Shown piece by piece: positions 13,889-27,100 of a DNA stretch of 64,000 nt. The notes under the pieces were generated by a model that worked only from the letters and a program-made list of their open reading frames with translations, had not been told where the DNA came from and did no database searches. Origin of the DNA: Cladorhizidae sp. MBARI D1340-BT2 (taxonomy: Eukaryota; Porifera; Demospongiae; Poecilosclerida; Cladorhizidae); the NCBI GenBank assembly GCA_028752905.1, contig JAQNBH010000003.1:3181609-3245608 (forward strand), read 5' to 3'. Every line of letters starts with the position of its first letter. The first letter of the stretch is position 1. Both the position numbers and the translations under genes were made by a program.

Positions 13889-16800
13889 CTGTGAGAACAA
13901 ATGCAATAACCAAGACAGACATTTGAATGTTTAAAAAAAGACCAATAAGCCGAAGAACTTAAATTGTTGGAAACATTTGGAACCGAACACAGAGCTCAAG
14001 GGTAACCAAGCAACGACAACATGTGATCAACCTCTTATAGGTAAGGATCCCTGGGCCAGCTACGTAGATCGTATGGGGAACTGAATAGTTAACTGTGGCC
14101 GAGCAAACCTTGGAGAGTGTCACATGTAGACATACATCTACGAATCTGTCTATTCAGTAGAAATGGAAGGAACACAGACTTTTTGAGCTGGAATCGTGAT
14201 CAATGCTTACCAAAACCAACAGAAAAATAAGTGCTTAACAGAAAGAAGGTGCTTAATATACATGCCATCTTAACAACCAGCTTTTACAGTGCATATAATT
14301 AATAGCTCCATCTGTGTGCTTCCAATTGGCACTGAAATGATAGGCACAGGAATAACCATAGCAACGTTACATGGACACAGGGTAAGTCAGACGACTCAAA
14401 TCTCACACATTCTTGGGGTCACCAGATGCCATGCATACCAGCTCAACCCAGGTTGCCACGAAGAGCTAAAGCCGTGTGCTGGAGAGGGGCCACGAAGAGC
14501 TAAAGCCTGTCTGCTTGAGAGGTGCCATGAAGAGCTAAAGCCTGTCTGCTAGAGAGGTGCCATGAAGAGCTACAGCCTGTCTGCTTGAGAGGTGCCATGA
14601 AGAGCTAAAGCCTGTCTGCTTGAGAGGTGCCATGAAGAGCTAAAGCCTGTCTGCTAGAGAGGTGCCACGAAGAGCTAAAGGATGTCTGCTTGAGAGGTGC
14701 CATGAAGAGCTAAAGCCTGTCTGCTTGAGAGGTGCCATGAAGAGCTAAAGCCTGCCTGCTGGAGAGGTGCCATGAAGAGCTAAAGCCTGGTGTGCTGGAG
14801 AGGTGCCACGAGGAGCTAAAGCCTGTCTGCTAGAGAGGTGCCATGAAGAGCTAAAGCCTGTCTGCTTGAGAGGTGCCATGAAGAGCTAAAGCCTGTCTGC
14901 TTGAGAGGTGTCATGAAGAGCTAAAGCCGTGTGCTGGAGAGGTGCCATGAAGAGCTAAAGCCTGTCTGCTTGAGAGGTGCCATGAAGAGCTAAAGCTGTC
15001 TGCTAGAGAGGTGCCATGAAGAGCTACAGCCTGTCTGCTTGAGAGGTGCCATGAAGAGCTAAAGCCTGCCTGCTGGAGAGGGGCCATGAAGAGCTAAAGC
15101 CTGCCTGCTTGAGAGGGGCCATGAAGAGCTAAAGTCTGTCTGCTGGAGAGGGGCCATGAAGAGCTAAAGCCTGTGTATGGAGGTGCCACAGGCTGAACAG
15201 AAGGAATCTGCAAATTGAAATTGTTGTAAAGAACTAACTATGCACATCATTTGCAGATTTCTTCTGTTCACAAACTAGTATGGAATTGGTATGAAGCAAC
15301 ACTAATTCTATGGAGAGCAACACTAATTACTATGGATAACACTAATCATTATAGAGCAACACTAATCACTATGGGAAGCAACACTAATCACTATGGAGCA
15401 ACAATAATCACTATGGAGAGCAACATTAATCACTATGGAGCAAATCATTATAGAGCAACACTAATCACTATGGGAAGCAACACTAATCACTATGGAGCAA
15501 CACTAATCACTATGGAGAGCAACATTAATCACTATGGAGCAACATTAATCACTATTGGAAGCAAACTAATCACTATAGAGCAACACTAATCTCTATGGAT
15601 AACACTATATAGAACAACACTAATCACCATGGAGCAACACTAATCATTATGGACAACACTAATCATTATGGAGCAACACTAATCACTATGGGAAGCAACA
15701 CTAATCAAGATGGATAACACTAATCACTATGGAGAAACACTAATCACTGGTCATTATGGAGCAACACTAATCACTATGAGGAGCAACACTAATCTCTATG
15801 GAGCAACACTAATCTCTATGGAGCAACACTAATCTCTATGGAGCAACACTAATCACTATGAGGAGCAACACTAATCTCTATGGAGCAACACTAATCTCTA
15901 TGGAGCAACACTAATCACTATGGAACAACACTAATCACTATGGTCATTATGGAGCAACACTAATCACTATGAGGAGCAACACTAATCTCTATGGAGCAAC
16001 ACTAATCTCTATGGAGCAACACTAATCACAATGGAACAACACTAATCACAATGGAGCAACACTAATCACTATGAGGAGCAACACTAATCTCTATGGAGCA
16101 ACACTAATCACAATGGAGCAACACTAATCACAATGGAGCAACACTAATCACGATGGAGCAACACTAATCACTATGGAGCAACACTAATCACTATGGCGCC
16201 TGCAGCAACACCAAAGCACACAGCAAGCTCACGTCAACCTCAGATTGAATGAGAGTGCACAACATCTGGCAACCCAAAGAACTTTTGAAACATTTGGATG
16301 CACGTAAATTTGGTATGCTTTCAGTATGGTTGACCTGCACCTACAATTATAGTTAGTACCATGGCAGAGAGAGTGCCTGGTTTTTGGGGGCTGGTTTCTG
16401 TGAAATGTATTTTTTCACTAGGAAGTATAGGCGTGTTAGTTTTGTTAAGCCGAGTTATATATTCCAGCCTTATTTAAAGACAGGCTGCTTGGATACTCAT
16501 TTTGCTTGGATACCAACTAGTAAGCTCTGCTTGGATACCAACTAGTAAGCTCTACTTGGATACTCGAGAAGTAATTTCTGCTTGGATATTCAAACCGTAA
16601 TTTCCTCTTGGATACTCAAGTAGTAATCTGTGCTTGGATTCTCAAGAAGTAAGCTCTGTTTTATTTACCAAATACTGCAAGCATATTCATAAAGCCAGTA
16701 TCAAGTCTCTCAACTGTGCAAGAGTTAAATATGTAAAACTTATAAGATGACATCTCTATTGCACTAGTCATGACTTCCTGAGGAAACAAGCCCAACTAAC

Positions 16801-17598
16801 CAAGCTACTGACTAAGCAGAAACAAAAATTTCTCTGTTTGACCAAGAATGTACTTTTGCACGAAAGAAGAATCTAAAGGGACTACAGTCTCAGCTCACAC
16901 AATATTACTCCCCCCAAAAATGGCAAGGGACAAGCTATGGAGATAATTGACTACATAAGTTACCTCCATCTTGTGGGGAAATGGTCATCAGTGCCACCAT
17001 CGTGAAAAAAAGAAGTGTCAAAAAATGGCGGAGGAGCAAAGAATGGACTCTGATCAGAATCTGCCAATTGCTCCCCGATAATTCCCTCCACGTCGCTGAC
17101 AATGCTGGAACCGGGAATGGACATCCTCGGAATATTCCTATTCTGGCTCCAATCGGGTCCCATAATATTGGAAGTGTTGGCATTGAGCTCATTCTGGAGT
17201 TGTTGTGCATATTCCTCGTCTCCTAGAACTTGAAAACTTGCCCTGGATCCCTGGTGGAAGGCTGTTCCCGATCGCCTCAGGGCATCTAGGCTTGTAAAGG
17301 TCTTGTTGGAGTTGGAGTCCTCTCTGGATGACATCTTTAGCCGACACACACGGCCATTTCTTAGCAAGAATGTCACATAGCTTGAGTTGGATGCCACCTT
17401 GACAACATCCTCTGCAACAAGGCCTAGAAGGGTGTGAGCTTCTTCGTTCCAGGTCTGAAGAGGATCGCTAGCAGGAATGGGCGTGGTCTTCTCTGAGTTG
17501 GAAATGGTCTTCAACACTTTAGCTTTCAACTTTTCCTGACTTTCCCCCGCTTTCACTTCCACACAAAGGAACCGGACCAGTTGTTCAGCTTCAGACAT
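13711..17598 (-). CDS. UBR5: UBR5/HYD-like HECT E3 ligase, N-terminal exons only
   Basis: Two exons, 16964-17598 and 13711-13888 (complement), joined by a GT-AG intron. The exon 1 overhang AG plus C of exon 2 gives Ser, making RWSS, so phase agrees. UBR5/HYD proteins are giant nuclear HECT E3 ligases with UBA, UBR-box, PABC and HECT domains; only the N-terminus is here. Similarity to human UBR5 occurs at three places in the same order: the first 30 residues (RFLCVEVKAGESQEKL), the core FLLRNGRVCRL (human FLLEDGRVCRI), and RWSS followed after a short gap by AGAR. The long middle part of exon 1 is not conserved. Later exons must lie further left, inside or beyond the 39-bp array; I found none. 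Another protein sharing this N-terminal fold is possible. Confidence 0.66.
13889..14451. other. Intron 1 of UBR5-like gene, unique part
   Basis: No gene, array or RNA recognised. Ordinary AT-leaning intron sequence up to the 35-bp array. Confidence 0.6.
14452..15190. repeat. 35-bp minisatellite, about 20 copies
   Basis: The unit contains GAGGTGCCATGAAGAGCTAA and GCCTGTCTGCTTGA. Units vary at CTTGA/CTAGA/CTGGA and show single-base length changes. Confidence 0.95.
15294..16196. repeat. 20-bp minisatellite, about 43 copies
   Basis: Unit AGCAACACTAATCACTATGG with ATCTCTATGG and CACAATGG variants, extra GA dinucleotides and partial units. Lies in the UBR5-like intron 1. Confidence 0.95.
16485..16658. 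repeat. Degenerate short tandem repeat, about 6 copies
   Basis: CTGCTTGGATAC followed by a variable part and AGTAAGCT, period about 29 bp, strongly diverged, so older than the neighbouring arrays. 16659-16963 is unique intron sequence. Confidence 0.8.
16964..17598 (-). CDS. UBR5: UBR5-like exon 1 (start codon)
   Basis: Begins at ATG 17598 (MSEAEQLVRFLC) and ends GATGGAG|GTAACT. The open frame reaches ten codons further upstream, but a 3' splice site (TTTCATTTATAG, AG at 17611-17610) lies between, so the first ATG after it is preferred. GRVCRL falls at residues 82-87. The end of the exon is Asp/Phe/Pro-rich. Confidence 0.7.
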
Positions 17599-18013
17599 TA
17601 CTTCTCTCTCTATAAATGAAAAACACAACAGGGGATATAAATTCAGACACTGCCTGTGAGACAGTTTTCAGGTAGAGAAACGTCCCGAGTATGGGTGTCC
17701 TTCCCAAAATTGCACATGAGTAGAAAGACTTTCAAATCTGAGAAAGCTAAAGAAATATTGATTAAACCGTCTGTACCTTCTTGTTTAACAGGATTAGTCA
17801 CTAGTAACATTTTTGCTGACGACCTCATTTTTGGCTAGCTGCGCATGACAAAATAAATGCGCGGGAAGTTGGGAGAAAAGGGTGCGAGTTGGTTTCTGAG
17901 GTAGTTCAAAGGTCGTGGCCACGTCAGAAAATGGTAATGAAAGGGTTATTGTCTTACCACATGGTCTTTTGCGTGTATATACACACCCAAAGTAGTCGTA
18001 GATAGCTAATAAT
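17599..18013. promoter_or_regulatory. Bidirectional promoter region between UBR5-like gene and SEC31
   Basis: Only 415 bp separate the two divergent start codons. The region is unique sequence with no tandem array. On the - side a splice acceptor just before the UBR5-like ATG implies a 5' UTR intron, so that gene's first exon probably lies inside this segment. GCGCGGGAAGT at about 17860 resembles an ETS-type site. No convincing TATA box. Confidence 0.6.
17919..17926 (-). promoter_or_regulatory. Candidate unfolded-protein-response element
   Basis: The + strand reads CCACGTCA, the reverse complement of TGACGTGG, the consensus bound by XBP1 and ATF6. It is 88 bp upstream of the SEC31 ATG. COPII coat genes are known UPR targets in animals. 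A single site; function is inferred. Confidence 0.4.
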
Positions 18014-18126
18014 ATGAAGGTGAAGGAGGTGGCAAGGACAGCCAACGTAGCATGGAGTCCCTCTGGGATGCAAGCTATCCACCTGGCCTGTGGAACGGTA
18101 GCACAACAACTAGATGCTACGTTTAG
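18014..18126 (+). CDS. SEC31: SEC31 exon 1 (start codon)
   Basis: Starts with ATG and encodes [16 protein letters not shown], then a stretch ending QQLDATF. This matches the family's first residues (MKLKEV-RTA--AWSP in vertebrates), so the start is secure. It ends AG|GTCAGT, leaving two codon bases that exon 2 completes as Ser. Confidence 0.95.
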
Positions 18127-21100
18127 GTCAGTTTTTAATGCAATTGATTGTGTGAATGACGCTACCTGCCTACACTAGGCATACATTACAGCATTAACGA
18201 TGCAAAATTCTATCAGGCTTCTGTATATAAGATGTTGGTTGGAACTAGTATTCATAGTTATGATGCAATTCTCAAACTATATCCTCATGTAAATTATCAG
18301 TTTTCTGTTAGTTACAAGTAACCAAGATGTAGATTGTGAAACCACTACTTGTCAGTGTCAACCACAATGAAGCAATACTGTGATTATGTCTGTGTCTATA
18401 CACGAGCGAGTGAATAATATAAGTGTGCTTAAGAGGCTGGCAAGGGCACCCGCCATTGAGCCCAAAGTATTTGGGCGTAAAGAAGTAATTTAGTATGGCT
18501 AGATTGTTGTATGCAGATAGGGTGTGTTTAACGCAAAAAGTGTCGGCTCAAAAGTGTGGTCGGCTCCATGAAGAGTCGCAAGCTAAAGCCAACTCGGACC
18601 ATTCATTTCTGTACCATGCCGTTGTTTGTAAGCAGATGACCGAGTTCCAAGGACCATGCGGTATCTTTAGGGGAATTTTTCGACTGGATCGTGAAAACTT
18701 TGCTGTAGTCACCATACGTGTTACCTCCCTCTCCTCAAGGAGTTATAACTGGTAAAGGGTACCATGCCGTTGTTCGTAAGCAGATGACCGAGTTCCAAAG
18801 ACAATGCGGTATCTTTAGGGGAATTTTCCGACTGGATCGTGAAAACTTTGCTGTAGTCACCATACGTGTTACCTCCCTCTCCTCAAGGAGTTATAACTGG
18901 TAAAGGGTCTTTCCGAGTTAACCACATTTTACCTATCTGAGGAGGAGCAACTAAAATCCCTCCCAATATAAGTGGATGTAGCTATATGGTGAGATGGTGA
19001 GATGAGTACTAGTTATAACTGGTAAAGGGTCTTTCTGAGTTAAAACCACATTTTACCTATCTGCAACTAAAATCTCTCCCAATATTTGAGTATGCTGTAT
19101 GGTGAGATGAGTACTAGTGGGCAGTGTGCAAGTTGAGGTGGCTGTATGAGGGCATTGTTGTAACTAGGAACTCAAGAGTTACCTTCATCTCATCCTTTTC
19201 CGCTAGTTATAACTGGTAAAGGGTCTTTCTAAAAGCTAAAACCACATTTTACCTATCTGATGAGCAACTAAAATCTCTCCCAATATTTGAGTATGTAGCT
19301 GTATGGTGAGATGAGTACTAGTGGGCTGTGTGCAAGTTGAGGTGGCTGTATGAGGGCATTGTTGTAACTAGGAACTCAGAGTTTCCTTTCTCTCATCTTT
19401 TCCCCACACTAGTTATAACTGGTAAAGGGTCTTTCTAAAAGCTAAAACCACATTTTACCTATCTGAGGTGGCGCAACTAAAATCTCTCCCAATATTTGCT
19501 GCATGGTGAGATGAAGGGTGAGATGAGTACCCGTAGGTAGTGTGCTAAAATGCTAGTTGAGGTGGAGCATTTTTCAGATGAGGGCATTGTTGTAAGGAGC
19601 TCTGAGTGGGTGTTGTACAGTGGCAGAGACTTAGAATGTTCCTAATCTCTATATAGGAGGTCTGAGTGGGTGTAGTCCAGTGGCAGAGACTTAGAATGTT
19701 CCTAATCTCTATATAGGAGCTCTGAGTGGGTGTAGTCCAGTGGCAGAGACTTAGAATGTTCCTAATCTCTATATAGGATCTCTGAGTGGGTGTATTCCAG
19801 TGGCAGAGACTTAGAATGTTCCTAATCTCTATATAGGAGCTCTGAGTGGGTGTAGTCCAGTGGCAGAGACTTAGAATGTTCCTAATCTCTATATAGGAGC
19901 TCTGAGTGGGTGTAGTCCAGTGGCAGAGACTTAGAATGTTCCTAATCTCTATATAGGAACTCTCAGTGGGTGTAGTCCAGTGGCAGAGATTTAGAATGTT
20001 CCTAATCTCTATATAGGAACTCTGAGTGGGTGTAGTCCAGTGGCAGAGACTTAGAATGTTCCTAATCTCTATATAGGAGCTCTGAGTGGGTGTAGTCCAG
20101 TGGCAGAGGCTTAGAATGTTCCTAATCTCTATATAGGATCTCTGAGTGGGTGTAGTCCAGTGGCAGAGACTTAGAATGTTCCTAATCTCTATATAGGAGC
20201 TCTGAGTGGGTGTAGTCCAGTGGCAGAGACTTAGAATGTTCCTAATCTCTATATAGGAGCTCTGAGTGGGTGTAGTCCAGTGGCAGAGACTTAGAATGTT
20301 CCTAATCTCTATAATTATAGGAACTCTGAGTGGGTGTAGTCCAGTGGCAGAGACTTAGAATGTTCCTAATCTCTATATAGGAGCTCTGAGTGGGTGTAGT
20401 CCAGTAGCAGAGACTTAGAATGTTCCTAATCTCTATATAGGAACTCTGAGTGGGTGTAGTCCAGTGGCAGAGACTTAGAATGTTCCTAATCTCTATATAG
20501 GAGCTCTGAGTGGGTGTAGTCCAGTGGCAGAGACTTAGAATGTTCCTAATCTCTATATAGGAACTCTGAGTGGGTGTAGTCCAGTGGCAGAGACTTAGAA
20601 TGTTCCTAATCTCTATATAGGAGCTCTCAGTGGGTGTAGTCCAGTGACAGGGACTTAGAATGTTCCTAATCTCTATATAGGAGCTCTGAGTGGGTGTAGT
20701 CCAGTGGCAGAGACTTAGAATGTTCCTAATCTCTATATAGGAGCTCTGAGTGGGTGTAGTCCAGTGGCAGAGACTTAGAATGTTCCTAATCTCTATATAG
20801 GAGCTCTGAGTGGGTGTAGTCCAGTGGCAGAGACTTAGAATGTTCCTAATCTCTATATAGGAACTCTGAGTGGGTGTAGTCCAGTGGCAGAGGCTTAGAA
20901 TGTTTCTAATCTCTATATAGGAGCTCTGAGTGGGTGTAGTCCAGTGGCAGAGACTTAGAATGTTCCTAATCTCTATATAGGAGCTCTGAGTGGGTGTAGT
21001 CCAGTGGCAGAGACTTAGAATGTTCCTAATCTCTATATAGGAACTCTGAGTGGGTGTAGTCCAGTGGCAGAGACTTAGAATGTTCCTAATCTCTATATAG

Positions 21101-24100
21101 GAGCTCTGAGTGGGTGTAGTCCAGTGGCAGAGACTTAGAATGTTCCTAATCTCTATATAGGAGCTCTGAGTGGGTGTAGTCCAGTGGCAGAGACTTAGAA
21201 TGTTCCTAATCTCTATATAGGAGCTCTGAGTGGGTGTAGTCCAGTGGCAGAGACTTAGAATGTTCCTAATCTCTATATAGGAACTCTCAGTGGGTGTAGT
21301 CCAGTGGCAGAGACTTAGAATGTTCCTAATCTCTATATAGGAACTCTGAGTGGGTGTAGTCCAGTGGCAGAGACTTAGAATGTTCCTAATCTCTATATAG
21401 GAGCTCTGAGTGGGTGTAGTCCAGTGGCAGAGACTTAGAATGTTCCTAATCTCTATAAAGGAACTCTGAGTAGGTGTAGTCCAGTGGCAGAGACTTAGAA
21501 TGTTCCTAATCTCTATATAGGAACTCTGAGTGGGTGTAGTCCAGTGGCAGAGACTTAGAATGTTCCTAATCTCTATATAGGAGCTCTGAGTGGGTGTAGT
21601 CCAGTGGCAGAGACTTAGAATGTTCCTAATCTCTATATAGGAGCTCTCAGTGGGTGTAGTCCAGTGGCAGAGACTTAGAATGTTCCTAATCTCTATATAG
21701 GAGCTATGAGTGGGTGTAGTCCAGTGGCAGAGACTTAGAATGTTCCTAATCTCTATATAGGAGCTCTGAGTGGGTGTAGTCCAGTGGCAGAGACTTAGAA
21801 TGTTCCTAATCTCTATATAGGAGCTCTGAGTGGGTGTAGTCCAGTGGCAGAGACTTAGAATGTTCCTAATCTCTATATAGGAACTCTGAGTGGGTGTAGT
21901 CCAGTGGCAGAGACTTAGAATGTTCCTAATCTCTATATAGGAGCTCTGAGTGGGTGTAGTCCAGTGGCAGAGATTTAGAATGTTCCTAATCTCTATATAG
22001 GAACTCTGAGTGGGTGTAGTCCAGTGGCAGAGACTTAGAATGTTCCTAATCTCTATATAGGAGCTCTGAGTGGGTGTAGTCCAGTGGCAGAGACTTAGAA
22101 TGTTCCTAATCTCTATATAGGAGCTCTGAGTGGGTGTAGTCCAGTGGCAGAGATTTAGAATGTTCCTAATCTCTATATAGGAACTCTGAGTGGGTGTAGT
22201 CCAGTGGCAGAGACTTAGAATGTTCCTAATCTCTATATAGGAGCTCTGAGTGGGTGTAGTCCAGTGGCAGAGACTTAGAATGTTCCTAATCTCTATATAG
22301 GAGCTCTCAGTGGGTGTAGTCCATTGGCAGAGACTTAGAATGTTCCTAATCTCTATATAGGAGCTCTGAGTGGGTGTAGTCCAGTGGCAGAGACTTAGAA
22401 TGTTCCTAATCTCTATATAGGAGCTCTGAGTGGGTGTAGTCCAGTGGCAGAGACTTAGAATGTTCCTAATCTCTATATAGGAGCTCTGAGTGGGTGTAGT
22501 CCAGTGGCAGAGACTTAGAATGTTCCTAATCTCTATATAGGAACTCTGAGTGGGTGTAGTCCAGTGGCAGAGACTTAGAATGTTCCTAATCTCTATATAG
22601 GAGCTCTGAGTGGGTGTAGTCCAGTGGCAGAGACTTAGAATGTTCCTAATCTCTATATAGGAGCTCTGAGTGGGTGTAGTCCAGTGGCAGAGACTTAGAA
22701 TGTTCCTAATCTCTATATAGGAGCTCTGAGTGGGTGTAGTCCAGTGGCAGAGACTTAGAATGTTCCTAATCTCTATATAGGATCTCTGAGTGGGTGTAGT
22801 CCAGTGGCAGAGACTTAGAATGTTCCTAATCTCTATATAGGAGCTCTGAGTGGGTGTAGTCCAGTGGCAGAGACTTAGAATGTTCCTAATCTCTATATAG
22901 GAGCTCTGAGTGGGTGTAGTCCAGTGGCAGAGACTTAGAATGTTCCTAATCTCTATATAGGAGCTCTGAGTGGGTGTAGTCCAGTGGCAGAGACTTAGAA
23001 TGTTCCTAATCTCTATATAGGAGCTCTCAGTGGGTGTAGTCCAGTGGCAGAGACTTAGAATGTTCCTAATCTCTATATAGGAGCTCTGAGTGGGTGTAGT
23101 CCAGTGGCAGAGACTTAGAATGTTCCTAATCTCTATATAGGAACTCTGAGTGGGTGTAGTCCAGTGGCAGAGACTTAGAATGTTCCTAATCTCTATATAG
23201 GAACTCTGAGTGGGTGTAGTCCAGTGGCAGAGACTTAGAATGTTCCTAATCTCTATATAGGAGCTCTGAGTGGGTGTAGTCCAGTGGCAGAGACTTAGAA
23301 TGTTCCTAATCTCTATATAGGAACTCTGAGTGGGTGTAGTCCAGTGGCAGAGACTTAGAATGTTCCTAATCTCTATTTGGAGGCTGATTATACATAGTGA
23401 TTTTTGGGATAGCATAAGTCTGCTGGTTTTAAAAGTTCATAGCAATATGCTTATCGCGTTGTTCCATTGTTGATACAGCACAAGTGCAAAGCTGGAGATC
23501 TTCTCCCTGGACTTGGGCAACCCTGGTCTCGATACGTCTCTGGTTGGATCTATCACTACTCCACATAGGTATGCAATAAACTGTACCTCAAACACCTCAC
23601 ATGTACATACCTGTGGATCGCAATGCTTTTTGGCCTGGAATATACTTTGTCTACTTTAAAAGTAAACATACTAGCCATGAAAAGCTCTCCCACCACTCTG
23701 ATCCTTCAAAGAGGTATGGAGGAAGTACCCTGAGGGTATAGAGTCAGCTCTACAGCTCTACCTGCTGCTCATTTCCTCTGTCCCTAGCCCTAGCCCTAGC
23801 CCTAGCCCTAGCCCTTATGTATCGAATGCTCTGGTGTCCCGTCCCGTACTAACTTTCATTTGTGTCTGGGCTGCTAGATCATGACTGGAGCACTGGAATC
23901 GCTCCAAACTCGTTTCACAACTTTAAAAAGTTATCTTCTTTTCCTTTTTTTGATGATGCGGTTTAGATTTTGTACCTTGAGCAGGTTTCAGTGTGGTAGT
24001 GCAGACTACACAAGCTTAATAACCCTTGAGCAGGTTTCAGTGTGGTAGTGCAGACTGTACAAGCTTAATAACCCTTGAGCAGGTTTCAGTGTGGTAGTGC

Positions 24101-27100
24101 AGACTACACAAGCTTGATAACCCTTGAGCAGGTTTCAGTGTGGTAGTGCAGACTACACAAGCTTGATAACCCTTGAGCAGGTTTCAGTGTGGTAGTGCAG
24201 ACTGCACAAGCTTAATAACCCTTGAGCAGCTTAATAACAAAACCCAAGATGCTGCTACATTAAAGTATATATATATACTTAGTGGGGGGAAATTTAAGTC
24301 GGACATTAGACATTTTCTGAACATCTTGTACATTTGTCTGAATAAAAATCAATTCACTCCGTCAAAATGTCAGAACAGCAGTAAAGAATGCTCTAGAATA
24401 CGCGCATGTGCACAACCACGAACATATGGAAGCATCAGGCGCCCCAATCTCTGACAGACAGTAATGAGGAGGAAGAGGAGAAGCTGTCACTTGATGACTG
24501 CGTACAGGAGGACTGACTCAACCTGTGACTTGCCTCGCTCATTATAGAGTTACATTCTGTTGGCACTCATTACTTGATGACTGGATGCAGGAGGACTGAC
24601 TCAACCTGTGACTTGCCTTGCTCATTATAGAGTTCCATTCTGTTGGCACTCATGTATACTTGATGACTGGATGCAGGAGGACTGACTCAACCTGTGACTT
24701 GCCTTGCTCATTATAGAGTTCCATTCTGTTGGCACTCATGTATATTTGATGACTGGATGCAGGAGGACTGACTCAACCTGTGACTTGCCTCGCTCATTAT
24801 AGAGTTACATTCTGTTGGCACTCATTACTTGATGACTGGATGCAGGAGGACTGACTCGACCTGTGACTTGCCTCGCTCATTATAGAGTTACATTCTGTTG
24901 GCACTCATTACTTGATGACTGGATGCAGGAGGACTGACTCAACCTGTGACTTGCCTCGCTCATTATAGAGTTCCATTCTGTTGGCACTCATTACTTGATG
25001 ACTGGATGCAGGAGGACTGACTCAACCTGTGACTTGCCTCGCTCATTATAGAGTTACATTCTGTTGGCACTCATTACTTGATGACTGGATGCAGGAGGAC
25101 TGACTCAACCTGTGACTTGCCTCGCTCATTATAGAGTTACTTTCTGTTGCCACTCATTACTTGATGACTGCGTACAGGAGGACTGACTCAACCTGTGACT
25201 TGCCTCGCTCATTATAGAGTTACATTCTGTTGGCACTCATTACTTGATGACTGCGTACAGGAGGACTGACTCAACCTGTGACTTGCCTCGCTCATTATAG
25301 AGTTCCTTTCTGTTGGCACTCACTACTTGATGACTTTGAGTTCCAAGTTGTAAAACTTGATGGCAGATCAAAATCTAAGAATGGCAGAACAAAATTGATT
25401 GTAGTTGGACAACCAGATTTTGGTTGTAATTTCCCACACTGCCACATGTGTATATAATGTATATATATTTATATTTGTACTTTATTTAAGGAATCTATTA
25501 CATCTGTGTGCTGTCAAGTATGCCGTTAGAGAAGGCTTAGATATCGAAGAGAAGTTCTTTGACAATGTTTGGAGTACTTTTATAGACCTTTGTTCGACCT
25601 TACATTGTGCAACAGGTGGCATTGCAGGCCTTCCCTTTCAACAGGAAAATCAGCTTTCCTTGCCTTCTTTGTGTGCATGCGGAGAGAACTGTCCATATAA
25701 ACCCAACTAGTAACTGCCTTACAAAATCTTGTTCAAAAATGTCAGTGGAGAAGCGTACATGGTTATTTGTGTTTCGAAGTATGAAGGAACTCGACATTTG
25801 ATCTTTCTTTGCATAATCGTAATGAAGGAATCGTAATGAAGGACACACAAGTCAAGAAAACTTGCAGTGACGAGGGAAAATTATTGCTAGTACATACATC
25901 AGTGACAATTCTCTCAACCTCGTAGCCTTCCAATCCCTCATTGTTGGTGGGTCAATCCCATCGCATCGCCATAGCTCTACCAACCTTACCTGGAAGCTTT
26001 TCTGCTTTATGATGAGACCTTGTCCAGTAAAGGTCTGCTATAGCTGTCTCCAAACCCACAGATGTCACAGTCTCTGGACACTCTCATTCTCCTTGTCTTC
26101 CTCAAGCTGCCAGTAATCCAGTTGAACCAGTGTTTGCATTTTACCCGGGTAAAACCTATTTAACCCAACCCAGTGGGTAAAACCTGTGTTTTATGTATTT
26201 CGTCCAGGTTTTACCCCTATTTTACCCGGGTTTTACCCAGGTATTACCCAGTGATATAAAACACTTATTTGTAGCCCTGTCACAGAGCCACAAGGGCTAT
26301 TTAAATGGCAAGCAAATACCACAGGTCATCATTCACTGCTTACAGTTTAGCAAGTGTACTGCAATTACAAAAATGAGAAAGCCCAGAAACTCGTCTTCTG
26401 CCACAGGCTCCTGCGAGGACCTCAGGAGATTGACTATTAAATCTGTTTAACTTGCATATCAATTGGACTTTAATCCCATGAATCTTTGTTTAAATATTTA
26501 AATAAATCATCAAATAAAAAATATATACTCTAGTAGACAACCTTGTCACTTGGTAAATAAATGCCGAGTGAAACGCAGCTCCTGTTTTTGTCTAGTTCTT
26601 TACAGTAGCCATTTATTGAATGTCTTACTTCCTGATTACAGAGTTAATTTCTTATAATATCTTTACAGTTTGTATTGTGTCTATTATTTTATCCTTGGTT
26701 GTATCCATGTTTGAGTAAAACCTGGGTAAAACCTGGTAAAAGGTATTTAACCCAACCCGGGTTACACCCAAGCCCTGGGTAAAACCTGCGACCTCTGAGT
26801 TGAACCTTCATAACTTGTGTGCATGCATAAAAACTCCTGAAATGGTGAGGTTTACATCGACAAGCGTCATCATCTTTTGGCAAGAACTAAAGCAAAAAAA
26901 AAAGTTTGCTCTAGCAGTGTGACAGCAGATGATTTAGACTACAACAATAGGACTCAGACAGATTCGTTGCATTTGCACTAAGCTTAGACGATCGTTACCT
27001 AAAAGCTAACATCGCTGCTATTGTCTTTGGCCTAAATAATATATTCCAAGTACTCTTATTTTTCTGTATTGTCCCTAGGCAAGCTAGCATACCATCGAGC

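Noticed and set aside
20302..23415. 1,037-codon - strand frame with 20-residue repeats
   Set aside because: By-product of the 60-bp unit in SEC31 intron 1; the opposite strand is the transcribed gene and no other evidence of a gene exists.
25405..25801. Small open frames in intron 2
   Set aside because: No recognisable motif, opposing frames overlap, no splice phase fit with SEC31.
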